The notes: generated from the letters alone by a model not told the origin. A DNA stretch of 64,000 nt from an uncultured Lachnoanaerobaculum sp. (GCA_937925515.1 CALALP010000042.1:24601-88600); one strand, 5' to 3'. Shown: positions 44,453 through 53,735, counted from the first letter of the stretch. A program made the numbers and translations.

Positions 44453-45957
44453 TCTTCGCCTCCTGCTATTGTATTCATAACATTTTCTTGCGACATCTCA
44501 GTTTCATTTATCTCGCCTACTTGCTTTCTATCTCTTAAAACAACTATTCTCGAGCAAGTGCGTAACATTTCCTCTATCTCAGACGAAATAAATGTAACTG
44601 CCTTTCCCTCTTCTGAAAGCTTTAAAACAAATTTTTGTATCTCGGTCTTAGTTCCTATATCAATTCCTCTAGTAGGCTCATCTAAAATCAAATATTCAGG
44701 ATTAGTAAAAAGCCACCTACCTATAATGACTTTTTGTTGATTTCCTCCTGATAGATTTTTAATTGGAGTTTCACGGTCAGCAGTTTTAATCTTTAGTAAG
44801 TCAATATATTTGTCTGCGATTTCCTCCATTTCCTTTTTGCTCATGGGTTTAAACATACCTTTTTTAGCCTGCATAGCTATAATGATATTTTCTTTTACAG
44901 AGAGGTCTTCTATAATTCCGTCTTTTTTTCTATCTTCCGGCAAATATGCTATCCCATTTTTAATTGCATCTAATGGAGTATTTATTTTTACCTTTTTTCC
45001 AAAAATCTTTAATTCTCCACTATCTGCCTTATCTGCTCCATATATAGAGCGTACCATTTCAGAGCGTCCTGAACCCAAAAGCCCTGCAAGCCCTAAAATT
45101 TCGCCTTTATTTACATGAATACTAAAAGGTTTTATAGTTCCTGTATGACATAGGTCTTTAGTTTCTATGACCGGTACTTTTTCTTTATCATACTTTTTAT
45201 ATTCGCTCTTTATATCTGCAAGATCATCAAAATCTTTTCCAATCATTTTTGCTACTAATTCCACTCTAGGTAGTTTATCTATCTCATATTCTCCAACAAG
45301 TTCTCCATTTCTAAGAACTGTTATACGATCACAAACTGCATATACCTGTTCAAGAAAATGTGTAACAAATATAATGCCTACACCCTCATTACGAAGTCTT
45401 TTCATAAGTCTAAAAAGCTTTTCTACTTCTTCATCATCAAGCGATGAAGTTGGCTCATCAAGTATTAAGACTCTACATTTCATATCCACTGCACGAGCTA
45501 TTGCAATCATTTGCTGAACTGCCAAGGAACACTCATCAAGTAACTTAGTAGGGTCGATTTCTATTTTTAAATCATTAAGCACTTCCTTAGATTTTCTTTG
45601 CATTGTTTTCCAGTCTATAAGACCAAATTTTCTAGGTTCTCTTCCTATGAAAAGGTTTTCTGCAACACTTAAATTAGGGCATAAATTTATTTCCTGATAT
45701 ACTGTACTTATACCATTATTTTGTGCCTCATTTGGAGAATGATTTATAATGCTTTTTCCTGCAACATTTATATTGCCACTATCAAGTTCATAAACACCTG
45801 TAAGTACCTTAATTAGTGTAGATTTACCTGCACCATTTTCGCCCATTAAAGCATGTATTTCTCCTTTTCTAAGAAAGAAATCTACATTGGATAATGCTTT
45901 AACCCCGGGAAAGCTTTTATTTATATTTTTCATTGACAAAACAATGTTTTCTTCCAT
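44449..45957 (-). CDS. Sugar ABC transporter ATPase with two nucleotide-binding domains (YtfR/RbsA-like)
   Basis: 502 residues with two fused ATPase domains. The first has Walker A GENGAGKST, an ABC signature region ending in SLAVQQMIAIARA and Walker B LILDEPTSSL. The second has a degenerate Walker A (GLLGSGRSE), a full LSGGNQQKV signature and LILDEPTRGID. This asymmetry is normal for CUT2 ATPases. It energises the two permeases downstream. It lies 134 bases behind the binding-protein gene, separated by a hairpin (46010-46043). Confidence 0.94.
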   Translation of the reverse strand: MEENIVLSMKNINKSFPGVKALSNVDFFLRKGEIHALMGENGAGKSTLIKVLTGVYELDSGNINVAGKSIINHSPNEAQNNGISTVYQEINLCPNLSVAENLFIGREPRKFGLIDWKTMQRKSKEVLNDLKIEIDPTKLLDECSLAVQQMIAIARAVDMKCRVLILDEPTSSLDDEEVEKLFRLMKRLRNEGVGIIFVTHFLEQVYAVCDRITVLRNGELVGEYEIDKLPRVELVAKMIGKDFDDLADIKSEYKKYDKEKVPVIETKDLCHTGTIKPFSIHVNKGEILGLAGLLGSGRSEMVRSIYGADKADSGELKIFGKKVKINTPLDAIKNGIAYLPEDRKKDGIIEDLSVKENIIIAMQAKKGMFKPMSKKEMEEIADKYIDLLKIKTADRETPIKNLSGGNQQKVIIGRWLFTNPEYLILDEPTRGIDIGTKTEIQKFVLKLSEEGKAVTFISSEIEEMLRTCSRIVVLRDRKQVGEINETEMSQENVMNTIAGGEE

Positions 45958-46009
45958 ATCATACCTGCTTTCATACTAACAAGACAAAATATTTATTTTA
46001 TAATAATTT

Positions 46010-46043
46010 GGAGCTGTTGCGAAAATAATTTTGCGACAGCTCC
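46010..46043. repeat. Near-perfect inverted repeat GGAGCTGTTGCGAAAA / TTTTGCGACAGCTCC
   Basis: Arms of 15-16 bases around a 3-4 base loop, one mismatch. There is no T-run after it on either strand, so it is a poor terminator. It shares GAGCTGTTGC with the repeats at 51753-51765, 51888-51903 and 53545-53750. It could act as an RNA stabiliser between the binding-protein and ATPase genes. Confidence 0.75.
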
Positions 46044-46070
46044 AATATTGCCCTCTAGTTAATAAAACCT

Positions 46071-46090
46071 GTTAGTTAGTTAGTTAGTTA
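46071..46090. repeat. Tetranucleotide tandem repeat (GTTA)5
   Basis: Five exact GTTA copies end at the stop codon of the binding-protein gene (stop at 46092-46094). On the minus strand it reads (TAAC)n, giving stop codons in all frames; its copy number could slip without affecting the protein. Confidence 0.9.
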
Positions 46091-46091
46091 A

Positions 46092-47231
46092 TTAATATAC
46101 TCTCTTATCAAGGATTTCTTTTGTTATCTGTGTAACAGGATAAGCTGTACCGTCTACATCTACTGATGTAACTGAATTATCATAAGAGAATATAGCTCCC
46201 TCTACATATTTCTTTTTATCAACTTGCTCTCCATTTTCAAGAGCCTTAATTATTTCTTCTACTCTAGGGCCATGAAGTGGGTTACACTCAGTATTTAATG
46301 AAATCTTGCCACTTAAAGTATCTGTTAAACCTGCATTTGTAGAGTCAAATGCCATAACTATCATATCTCCGTCAAGTCCTACCTTATATCCTGCTGCCTC
46401 TATTGCGTCAATAGCACCAAAAGCCTCATTATCATTTTCACAATAAACTATATTTATATCCTTGCCGTACTGTTTTAGCATAGATTCCATAACTTCTTGT
46501 CCTTTTGCCTGTGTAAACTCTCCTGAGGCTTGAGCAATAAGTTTCATATTAGGGTTTTTATTTATCATTTCCTCTAATCCCTTTGTACGTCCTATCTGTG
46601 CAGATGCTCCGATAGTTCCTTGAATATCTACTATATTGCAAGGTTTATCTGCCTTTCCTGCCACCTTTATATAAGCCTCTATCCAAGCTGCCGCTTTTTT
46701 ACCCTCAAGCTCGGAGTTAGTGCCTACCCAAGCAGTATATAAGTTATCATCAGAAACATTTACCATTCTATCCACTATAATTACAGGTATACCTACATCT
46801 TTTGCCTCTTGTAATACAGTATCCCAACCTGTTTCTGTAACAGGTGCAAGTACAATATAATCAACTTCTTGTTGAATAAAGTTACGAATTGCAATTATTT
46901 GATTTTCCTGCTTTTGTTGTGCATCATCAAAAATAAGCTCATATCCATTTTCTTCACTAAATGTTTTCTTCATAGACTCAGTATTGGCAGTTCTCCAATC
47001 TGACTCAGCACCTACTTGTGAAAAACCTATAGTAATCAACTTATCTGATTTCTTTGAATTTTCTGCCTCTTTTTTTGTTTCTGCATCTTTTTTGCTTTCT
47101 TCAGTATTTTCTGCTTTACTTTCCTTAGAAGTTTCTGCTTGTGTAGTTGTGTTATCTGTTGATTTGGTGCAAGCTGACATAGATACAAGCATACAAGCTG
47201 ATAATAAAGTTACTAAAAGTTTTCTTTTCAT
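46092..47231 (-). CDS. Sugar-binding lipoprotein (YtfQ/RbsB-like)
   Basis: 379 residues. Lipoprotein signal with lipobox SMSAC (Cys about 21), a Glu/Lys/Thr-rich linker to about 62, then a type 1 periplasmic-binding fold starting ITIGFSQVGAESDWR and containing NIVDIQGTIGASAQIGRTKG. GFSQVGAESDWR is characteristic of galactofuranose-binding YtfQ. First gene of the importer operon. With araA and an FGGY kinase close by, arabinofuranose or a related pentose is the likely ligand, but the YtfQ match leaves galactofuranose open. Confidence 0.9.
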   Translation of the reverse strand: MKRKLLVTLLSACMLVSMSACTKSTDNTTTQAETSKESKAENTEESKKDAETKKEAENSKKSDKLITIGFSQVGAESDWRTANTESMKKTFSEENGYELIFDDAQQKQENQIIAIRNFIQQEVDYIVLAPVTETGWDTVLQEAKDVGIPVIIVDRMVNVSDDNLYTAWVGTNSELEGKKAAAWIEAYIKVAGKADKPCNIVDIQGTIGASAQIGRTKGLEEMINKNPNMKLIAQASGEFTQAKGQEVMESMLKQYGKDINIVYCENDNEAFGAIDAIEAAGYKVGLDGDMIVMAFDSTNAGLTDTLSGKISLNTECNPLHGPRVEEIIKALENGEQVDKKKYVEGAIFSYDNSVTSVDVDGTAYPVTQITKEILDKRVY

Positions 47232-47402
47232 ATTAAGTCCTCCATGTATTCTTTATATTTTCCGAATTATAATAGTTAAAAGTAAACTGTTTTCTTATAT
47301 AACTTTCTTCTATTATCTGAATATAATTATAACTATATTAAAATAAATATACATAATTTTTCTTATGTTATAAGTTGAATAAATTATTGAATTAAATTAG
47401 TA

Positions 47403-47438
47403 AGTTTATTTTTTTACGAAATTAGTTTATTTTTTTAC
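47403..47438. repeat. 21-base tandem duplication at the kinase stop codon
   Basis: AGTTTATTTTTTTAC occurs at 47403-47417 and 47424-47438, period 21. The second copy covers the end of the kinase gene and its stop codon; the first lies just downstream. A short slippage duplication. Confidence 0.7.
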
Positions 47439-48825
47439 ATATATGTACTTTAGCAACTGTTCCCTGACCATATTTTGAGCTTATACTTACACCATAATTT
47501 TTTCCAAAATATAATTTTATTCTTTCATTTACTGCAAGTAAGCCAAAACCTACTTGTTCTGATTTTTCCATAGAGTAACTTTCCAAGGAGTTAAGTATAC
47601 TTTTTAATTTTTCTTTTTTTATACCGATTCCATTATCTAAAACTATAAGAAAAATATCATTCTCACATTTAGTACAGCTTATCTTAATTTTACTTTTTCC
47701 ACGTTTTTCTTTAACCCCATGATATAGGGCATTTTCAACTAAAGGCTGTAAACTTAATTTTGGAATTAACAAATTATTCAGTTCACTTGGTAAGTTGATG
47801 TCATATTCTAAAATGTCTTGATACCTTATTTGTTGAATATCGAGATAAGATTTTGTATGCCTTATTTCCTCCTCAAGTCTTATAATATCCTTTCCCTTTG
47901 AAAGAATAGTTCTAAAGAAAACTGATAGATTGGTAAGCATATCAACTGCTAATTCAGACTTTTCTGCCTCTACAAGCCATACAATAGTATCTAAGGTATT
48001 ATATAAAAAATGAGGATTAATCTGAGCTTGCAAAAGTTGTAATTCTACTCTATGCCTTTCCTCCTCTTCTCTTTTTATACTTTCAAAAAGCATACTTATC
48101 TTTTGGGACATGTTTTGTATTCCTAGATTTAGCTCATCAATCTCTTTATAGTTTGATTTAATATTTGGAATTGTAAATTCTCCTTTGCCGACCTGCTTAA
48201 CATTTTCGCATAGTTTGCCTATCGGTTCTGTAATACTTTTTGAAAAACGCAGTCCATATCTAAATAAATATACTGAAATTCCTATTACAAATATAAATGT
48301 AGAAATTATGACTATTTGTATATACTGATTCATTTTTTGCTTTAAATCTGCCATATATCCTGCCTCATAGTATATATAGTCATTTATCTTACCTTGAATT
48401 AATCTTGTTAATATATAAATGTTATTGTCAAGCTGCTGCATTTTACTATCATAATTATGTGTATTTGAAATCAGATACATTTTTTCCTTTAGATTAGTAC
48501 AATAATTTAAAATGTTTTGTAAAGTCCTTTTACTCTCTTTCCTATACGTCGTTTTCTTAAGAGAATCAGCCAAATTCACTGCCTCCTCTACATCAGAGAT
48601 TGGGAGAGTAGTTTGTTGTTTACTTCCCACACAGTAATAATACATTTTCAAATCTACTGCCTTTTTAAAATCTATATTAAATGTACTGCTTATATTTACA
48701 TTATGTGTAATTCTGCTATATTTTGCCTCATAATAAACAAATATCAAAAGAATAAGCAAAAAACAAAAAACTAATGGCAATAACATTTTCATTATAATTT
48801 GCCTTAATCGCCTATTTAGACTCAT
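47422..48825 (-). CDS. Sensor histidine kinase (YesM type)
   Basis: 467 residues. A membrane span (about 15-35), an extracellular helical region (about 36-175), a second span (about 180-200), a HAMP linker and a His_kinase domain with LLQAQINPHFLYNTLDTI (phospho-His), then an ATPase domain with PLVENALYHG and GFGLLAVNERIKLYFG. It phosphorylates the AraC-type regulator encoded just upstream. A longer frame begins at 48924, but the ATG at 48825 is the true start: GGAG lies before it and it overlaps the regulator stop. It probably senses a pentose or its binding protein and controls the importer at 46092-47231. Confidence 0.92.
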   Translation of the reverse strand: MSLNRRLRQIIMKMLLPLVFCFLLILLIFVYYEAKYSRITHNVNISSTFNIDFKKAVDLKMYYYCVGSKQQTTLPISDVEEAVNLADSLKKTTYRKESKRTLQNILNYCTNLKEKMYLISNTHNYDSKMQQLDNNIYILTRLIQGKINDYIYYEAGYMADLKQKMNQYIQIVIISTFIFVIGISVYLFRYGLRFSKSITEPIGKLCENVKQVGKGEFTIPNIKSNYKEIDELNLGIQNMSQKISMLFESIKREEEERHRVELQLLQAQINPHFLYNTLDTIVWLVEAEKSELAVDMLTNLSVFFRTILSKGKDIIRLEEEIRHTKSYLDIQQIRYQDILEYDINLPSELNNLLIPKLSLQPLVENALYHGVKEKRGKSKIKISCTKCENDIFLIVLDNGIGIKKEKLKSILNSLESYSMEKSEQVGFGLLAVNERIKLYFGKNYGVSISSKYGQGTVAKVHICKKIN

Positions 48826-50005
48826 AGTTTTTACTCCTCTTATTTCTATATTCTTTAGGAGTACAACCTTGAAGTTTTTTAAATAGAGAACTAAAATAAT
48901 GTGGATCTTTATAACCCACTTCATAAGCTATTTCTCCTGAGCGTTTATCTGTACAACTAAGTAGTTCCTTTGCCTTTTTCATTCGTAATTCCGTAAGATA
49001 TTCAATAAATGTTTTTTTCATTTCCTGACTAAATAAAGCACTAAAATGATTTGCACTTACATTTACTTTTAATGCTACACTACTTAAGGACAGTTCTTGA
49101 TCCATATAGTTATTTTCAATAAATGTAAGTGCATTATATATATACCTGCTTTGAGTGTTTTCTTGCCTTAGATTTATACTTTTTTCTAAAATATTTTTAA
49201 TAATATTTATTGCATCTTCTTCATTAAGCATATTTTCAGAACAAATAATTTTAAGGTATTCATCAAGTTCTTTTTTATCAAATCCAAGCTTTTGGATAAA
49301 TGAAACTGAGATAAAATATATATTTAAAAGATTATATTTGAAAAATATTTTAGATTTCAGTGCCCTTTCTCCAAGCTTTTGTAGATACTGTTTTACAAAA
49401 TCATCTATCTCTTCCGGCAAGGCATTATTTAAAAAATTAAGTATAAATTCAGAGTTTAATGCACTTACATCTATATTCTTTAACTCGCTATTTTCATCTA
49501 TAAGTTCAAACTCCTTATTAAGATAATTTGTAGCAGATACTTTCATAGCTTTACTGTAAGAATCATAGAGTGTACTTAATCTCTCCACCTCTTTTTTAAA
49601 CTTTAGATAATAGTTTTTTTGTATATTTTCATTTTCAAACTTAGTGCGTATATCCTCAAGAACTTCTATAAAGTCTTTTTTTCTTATTGGCTTTAGAATA
49701 TATCTTTCAACTCCAAGATATATTGCCTGCCTTGCATATTCAAACTCATCATATCCACTCATAATAACAATTTTAGTATCCGGAAATTCTTTTCTTATGA
49801 ATTTACTAAGTGTAAGACCGTCCATAAACGGCATTTTTATATCGGTAATGACTACATCAGGCTTTATTTGTCGTATTAAAGAAATGGCTAACTCCCCGTC
49901 CCCTGCCTCCCCTGAAAGCTCATAACCATACTCTGACCAAGGGATTATCTTTTTCATTCCCTCTCGTATTACAACCTCATCTTCTACTAAAAACACCTTA
50001 ATCAT
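48812..50005 (-). CDS. AraC-family response regulator (YesN type)
   Basis: 397 residues. Receiver domain (about 1-120) with VFLVEDE and the phospho-acceptor Asp in DVVITDIKMPFMDG; C-terminal AraC helix-turn-helix pair (about 290-395, ending YKDPHYFSSLFKKLQGCTPKEYR). The ATG at 50005 follows GGGAGGAATT; the frame also has an ATG at 50017, which is part of that ribosome site. Overlaps its kinase gene by 14 bases. Likely regulator of the pentose importer and possibly of araA. Confidence 0.92.
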   Translation of the reverse strand: MIKVFLVEDEVVIREGMKKIIPWSEYGYELSGEAGDGELAISLIRQIKPDVVITDIKMPFMDGLTLSKFIRKEFPDTKIVIMSGYDEFEYARQAIYLGVERYILKPIRKKDFIEVLEDIRTKFENENIQKNYYLKFKKEVERLSTLYDSYSKAMKVSATNYLNKEFELIDENSELKNIDVSALNSEFILNFLNNALPEEIDDFVKQYLQKLGERALKSKIFFKYNLLNIYFISVSFIQKLGFDKKELDEYLKIICSENMLNEEDAINIIKNILEKSINLRQENTQSRYIYNALTFIENNYMDQELSLSSVALKVNVSANHFSALFSQEMKKTFIEYLTELRMKKAKELLSCTDKRSGEIAYEVGYKDPHYFSSLFKKLQGCTPKEYRNKRSKNYESK

Positions 50006-50024
50006 AATTCCTCCCAAAAATAAA

Positions 50025-50066
50025 AACCCTCAAACATTGCAGAAAGCAATACTGAGGGTTCTTTTT
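50025..50066 (-). terminator. Terminator after the FGGY kinase gene
   Basis: The minus strand reads AACCCTCA...TGAGGGTT with a GC-rich stem and then TTTTATTTTT; the plus strand also ends in CTTTTT. It separates the kinase gene from the response-regulator gene. Confidence 0.85.
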
Positions 50067-50075
50067 AACTAATTT

Positions 50076-51671
50076 TTACAAAAACAACTTTCCTGATAAC
50101 TTCTCTATTTCAAGTCCCTTTATATAACTTTCCATAAATTTTTCAAAACCTAGAACATCTTCTACATTTGGTTTTAGGCTTACTCCTATTTTACCAACAA
50201 AGACTTTATTTGAAAGATAATTTTCAAGACTCTCATTTTCATCACTATTTATCATATAAGAGGCTAGGAGTGCAATTCCCCATGCTCCTCCCTCTCCTGC
50301 TGTATCCATAACTGTAACAGGTGCATTTATAGCTGCCGCCATAATACTTTGACCAACTTTTTCAGTCTTAAACAGACCTCCATGACCATACATTTTATCA
50401 ATTTTTACTTTTTCATTTTTTATAAGAATATCCATTCCTATTTTTAATGCTCCAAGACAAGTGTATAGATTTACTCTCATAAAATTTGCAAGATTAAATT
50501 TACTTTCAGGCTTTCGCAAAAACAAAGGTCTGCCATTTTCAATTTTGGTAATGTGTTCACTTGAAACATAACCATAGGAAAGTAAGTTACCACAATCCTT
50601 ATCTCCGTTTAGGGCATGATTATAGAGTGTTTTATATAATTCATTTGTTTCTAATTTTGCCCCTATCAAATCGGCAAATTCTCCAAAAAGCCCTACCCAA
50701 GCATTTAAATCGGAAGTGCAGTTATTAGAGTGAACCATTGCAACCAAATGTCCTGACGGTGTTGTAACAAGGTCAAGTTCAGGGTAAACTTTTGATAATT
50801 CTTTCTCAAGCACAACCATTGCAAAAACAGAAGTTCCGGCTGATACATTTCCTGTTCTTTTTTCTACACTATTTGTAGCAACCATACCTGTTCCTGCATC
50901 TCCCTCCGGAGGGCAAAAAGGAATACCTGCAAGTAATTCGCCACTTTTATCAAGTAATCTTGCTCCCTCTTTGCTCAAAAAACCTGCATTTTCACCTGCA
51001 ACTAAAACTTTTGGTAAGATTTCTTTTATTTTTAAGTTTAAATTATTATCTGCCATTAGTTTGTCAAATTTTTCAAGCATGGAAATGTAATAGTCATTTG
51101 TATTTACATCAATCGGAAACATACCTGATGCCTCTCCTATGCCTATCACTTTTTTTCCTGTAAGTTTCCAATGAATATAAGCTGATAATGTTGTTATATA
51201 TGAAATTTTTTCTACATGTTTTTCTTTATTTAAAATGGCTTGATAAAGATGTGCTATACTCCACCTTTGAGGTATTGGATAGTTAAATTCTTTTGTAAGT
51301 TTGGTAGCCGCCTCCTCGGTAATAGTATTTCTCCAAGTTCTAAATGGAACTAGTAGCTTTCCTGACTTATCAAATGCCATATAGCCATGCATCATTCCAC
51401 TTATTCCGATTGCACCGATTTTTTTTAAGGTGATACCGTACTTTTCTTTAACATCTAGGGCTACCTTTGCATAGCTGTCTTGTAATCCACTTATTATTTC
51501 ATCTAGGCTATATGTCCAAATGTTATTTTCATAATGATTTTCCCAAGTATGACTTCCTAAAGCAATAGTTTGATTATTTTTATCTATCAAAACAGCTTTA
51601 ATCCTTGTTGAACCAAACTCTATTCCAAGTGCTGTATTTCCACTTAAAATCATTTCTTTTATACTATCCAT
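50076..51671 (-). CDS. FGGY-family kinase, L-ribulokinase-like
   Basis: 531 residues of the FGGY family: GIEFGSTRIKAVLID (phosphate loop), GISGMMHGYM, WRNTITEEAA and the C-terminal MYGHGGLFKTEKVGQ. This subgroup sits beside araA in many Clostridia, where it serves as ribulokinase, so L-ribulose to L-ribulose-5-P is the likely reaction. It is clearly different from the kinase at 20372-21844, which is shorter and has GGGASK. Own predicted promoter (51865-51893) and terminator. No araD (4-epimerase) is seen in the window. Confidence 0.88.
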   Translation of the reverse strand: MDSIKEMILSGNTALGIEFGSTRIKAVLIDKNNQTIALGSHTWENHYENNIWTYSLDEIISGLQDSYAKVALDVKEKYGITLKKIGAIGISGMMHGYMAFDKSGKLLVPFRTWRNTITEEAATKLTKEFNYPIPQRWSIAHLYQAILNKEKHVEKISYITTLSAYIHWKLTGKKVIGIGEASGMFPIDVNTNDYYISMLEKFDKLMADNNLNLKIKEILPKVLVAGENAGFLSKEGARLLDKSGELLAGIPFCPPEGDAGTGMVATNSVEKRTGNVSAGTSVFAMVVLEKELSKVYPELDLVTTPSGHLVAMVHSNNCTSDLNAWVGLFGEFADLIGAKLETNELYKTLYNHALNGDKDCGNLLSYGYVSSEHITKIENGRPLFLRKPESKFNLANFMRVNLYTCLGALKIGMDILIKNEKVKIDKMYGHGGLFKTEKVGQSIMAAAINAPVTVMDTAGEGGAWGIALLASYMINSDENESLENYLSNKVFVGKIGVSLKPNVEDVLGFEKFMESYIKGLEIEKLSGKLFL

Positions 51672-51724
51672 ATACTTATCCTCTCTAAAATATGCAGTCA
51701 GTCAAGTTTGCTATTGTCTTATAA

Positions 51725-51765
51725 GGGTGTTACAATGCTGATAAAGTTAATCTTGCAACAGCTCC
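51725..51765. repeat. Partial inverted-repeat element, GGGTGTTACAA / TTGCAACAGCTCC
   Basis: A 41-base degenerate inverted repeat in the leader of the FGGY kinase gene. Its right arm matches the GGAGCTGTTGCAA word of the family at 46010 and 53545. Probably an eroded copy. Confidence 0.5.
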
Positions 51766-51864
51766 ATAAAACATCACAACAGTATATATTTTAAAATCTC
51801 CATAAATCCTGATACTTTAGTATAAAGTATACAAAATTTTCTAATACTTTAGTTCATGCTTTGT

Positions 51865-51893
51865 ATTATATCACTTGATTTCTTGAAATGCAA
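51865..51893 (-). promoter_or_regulatory. Strong sigma-A promoter of the FGGY kinase gene
   Basis: Minus strand: TTGCAT (51893-51888), a 17-base spacer and perfect TATAAT (51870-51865) with TGA extended -10. The -35 lies in a repeat copy (TTAGGCTGTTGCAT, 51888-51903) that touches the araA stop. The leader to 51671 is about 190 bases. Confidence 0.7.
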
Positions 51894-51901
51894 CAGCCTA
51901 A

Positions 51902-53398
51902 CTATCTATATACTAGACTATTCCACTTTAATTCATTCTTAAAATTTCTGATATTTGTATCTTTGTCAATGTAAACTGCCTCAATTCCCATAGCAGCTGC
52001 AAAGTCCCCAAGTTGTTCTGCACTTAAATCATATGAAAATGAAGTATGATGAGCTCCACCTGCAAGTATCCAAGCCTCTGCTCCCACTGTTAAATTAGGT
52101 TCAGGTCGCCAAAATGCAGATGCCACAGGTAGATTTGGCATAGGAGTTTCTTGTGGTAAACATTCTACATCATTTATAATAAGACGAAATCTACTTCCCA
52201 AATCAATTAGAGAAACTGCAATTCCTTTTCCTGTTTTTGAGGTAAATACAAGTCTTGCAGGGTCTTCTCTATTTCCCATAGTAAGAGGATTTACTCTTAT
52301 ACCAATCTTACCATTTGCGATACTTGGACATATCTCAAGCATGTGTGATTGAAGTATTCCCTCGTTTTTCTTTGCAAGATTATAAGTATAATCTTCCATA
52401 AAAGATGTTCCTTTTGCGTCCTTTATATTTTCTGTCATAAGCTTCATAAGTCTTACAAGACCTGCTGTTTTCCAATCTCCCTCAGCTCCAAAGCCATAGC
52501 CTTTTTGCATAAGTCTTTGTATTGCAAGCCCCGGAAGTTGTCTAAGCCCTGAAAGCATTTCAAAATTGGTTACTATTGCTTGATAATTTTTCTCTTCTAA
52601 AAATCTTTCAAAGCCAAGCTCTATGCCTGCCTGAACACTTACATGTTCTCTAAACTCTTTTTCATCTCTACCGTCCAAGATAATATCATAAGTGCTATAA
52701 TATTCCTCTACCAAACTATCAATATCTGCTTTTGAAACTTCATTCACATATTCTGCTATATCGGTAATGTTGTATGCATCTATTTCCCAACCTAGCTTAA
52801 TATGTGCCTCTACCTTGTCGCCCTCTGTAACGGCAACATTTCTCATATTATCTCCTACACGAACTATTCGAAGATGACTGCTTTCTACTATACCGATTGC
52901 AGTAATCATCCAACTTGCAATGCGTTTTCTTACATCTTCATCTTCATGATAGCCTACAATAACCTTTCTTTCTATTCCCATTCTACTTACTATATGCCCA
53001 AACTCTCTATCTCCATGTGCAGACTGATTTGTATTCATAAAGTCCATATCTATAGTATCATAAGGAATTTCTCTATTAAATTGTGTATGCAAATGTAGTA
53101 AAGGCTTTCTAAATTCTTGAAGTCCTAGTATCCAAGACTTTGCAGGGGAAAATGTGTGCATCCAAGTGATAACTCCTGCACAGTTTTCGTCAGCATTAGC
53201 CTCATTAAAAAGCTTTCTTATAGAGTCATTTGAAATTAGAGTAGGTTTTAAAACTACTTCAAAAGGAAGTGTTTTTGACTGATTTAATTTATCTACTATT
53301 ATTTTTGAATGTTGTGCTACTACATTTAAACATTCTTCTCCATACAAACTTTGTGAACCTGTTGCAAACCAAAACTTATAATTTTTTTTACTTAGCAT
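51902..53398 (-). CDS. araA: L-arabinose isomerase
   Basis: About 498 residues, the normal AraA length, converting L-arabinose to L-ribulose. It begins KFWFATGSQSLYGEE, and carries ITWMHTFSPAKSWILGL and FMNTNQSAHGDREFGHI, both conserved in AraA, as well as FGAEGDWKTAGLVR and the C-terminal AGGAHHTSFSYDL with the metal-site histidines. The ATG at 53398 follows GGAGGAGATT; the ATG at 53410 is part of that site. With the ribulokinase-like gene downstream and the importer it forms an arabinose route. Confidence 0.97.
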   Translation of the reverse strand: MLSKKNYKFWFATGSQSLYGEECLNVVAQHSKIIVDKLNQSKTLPFEVVLKPTLISNDSIRKLFNEANADENCAGVITWMHTFSPAKSWILGLQEFRKPLLHLHTQFNREIPYDTIDMDFMNTNQSAHGDREFGHIVSRMGIERKVIVGYHEDEDVRKRIASWMITAIGIVESSHLRIVRVGDNMRNVAVTEGDKVEAHIKLGWEIDAYNITDIAEYVNEVSKADIDSLVEEYYSTYDIILDGRDEKEFREHVSVQAGIELGFERFLEEKNYQAIVTNFEMLSGLRQLPGLAIQRLMQKGYGFGAEGDWKTAGLVRLMKLMTENIKDAKGTSFMEDYTYNLAKKNEGILQSHMLEICPSIANGKIGIRVNPLTMGNREDPARLVFTSKTGKGIAVSLIDLGSRFRLIINDVECLPQETPMPNLPVASAFWRPEPNLTVGAEAWILAGGAHHTSFSYDLSAEQLGDFAAAMGIEAVYIDKDTNIRNFKNELKWNSLVYR

Positions 53399-53432
53399 AA
53401 TCTCCTCCATTAAAATTGGTAATCATATGCTT

Positions 53433-53461
53433 ATAATAAAAAATCAAGGCTTTATTTACAA
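53433..53461 (-). promoter_or_regulatory. Predicted promoter of araA
   Basis: Minus strand TTGTAA (53461-53456), a 17-base spacer, TATTAT (53438-53433), about 35 bases before the araA start. The word CTTATAATAAA occurs here and again at 53480, 50 bases apart. No clear AraR operator is seen. Confidence 0.5.
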
Positions 53462-53544
53462 TTTCCTGTTCCTACTTTTCTTATAATAAAGTTACCTATT
53501 CCGACCGACATTTTGTAAATTATATAGTTTTATATGCTTTATAA

Positions 53545-53695
53545 GAGCTGTTGCGAAATAGCTATCCATATATATCTTGTCCCCCTATGGAGGACAAGAT
53601 ATATAATAGAAAGTATTTAAATTAGCAAACTCTGTTTCTCTACGAAAGACAAAAAGAACAACATTGCTAATGAAAATTAATTTTGCAACAGCCCC
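53545..53695. mobile_element. MITE-like non-coding element, 151 bases
   Basis: Bounded by inverted ends GAGCTGTTGCGAAAT (53545-53559) and ATTTTGCAACAGCCCC (53680-53695). Inside are two nested palindromes: ATATATCTTGTCC / GGACAAGATATAT (53570-53582 and 53592-53604) and ATTAGCAA / TTGCTAAT (53621-53628 and 53664-53671). There is no coding frame. The layout resembles a miniature inverted-repeat element; a related end occurs at 53736-53750, and more at 46010, 51753 and 51888. The whole 360-base gap 53411-53769 otherwise holds only the araA promoter. Confidence 0.55.
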
Positions 53696-53735
53696 TAACT
53701 AAATAGTGATATATAACTTTATATTTAAAAATTTG

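Noticed and set aside
46010..46043. Rho-independent terminator between binding-protein and ATPase genes
   Set aside because: The hairpin is strong, but no T-run follows on either strand, and its sequence belongs to a repeat family.
50076..51671. Calling the kinase araB or xylB outright
   Set aside because: The sequence shows FGGY kinase features only; the ribulokinase role is inferred from the nearby araA, so no gene symbol is given.
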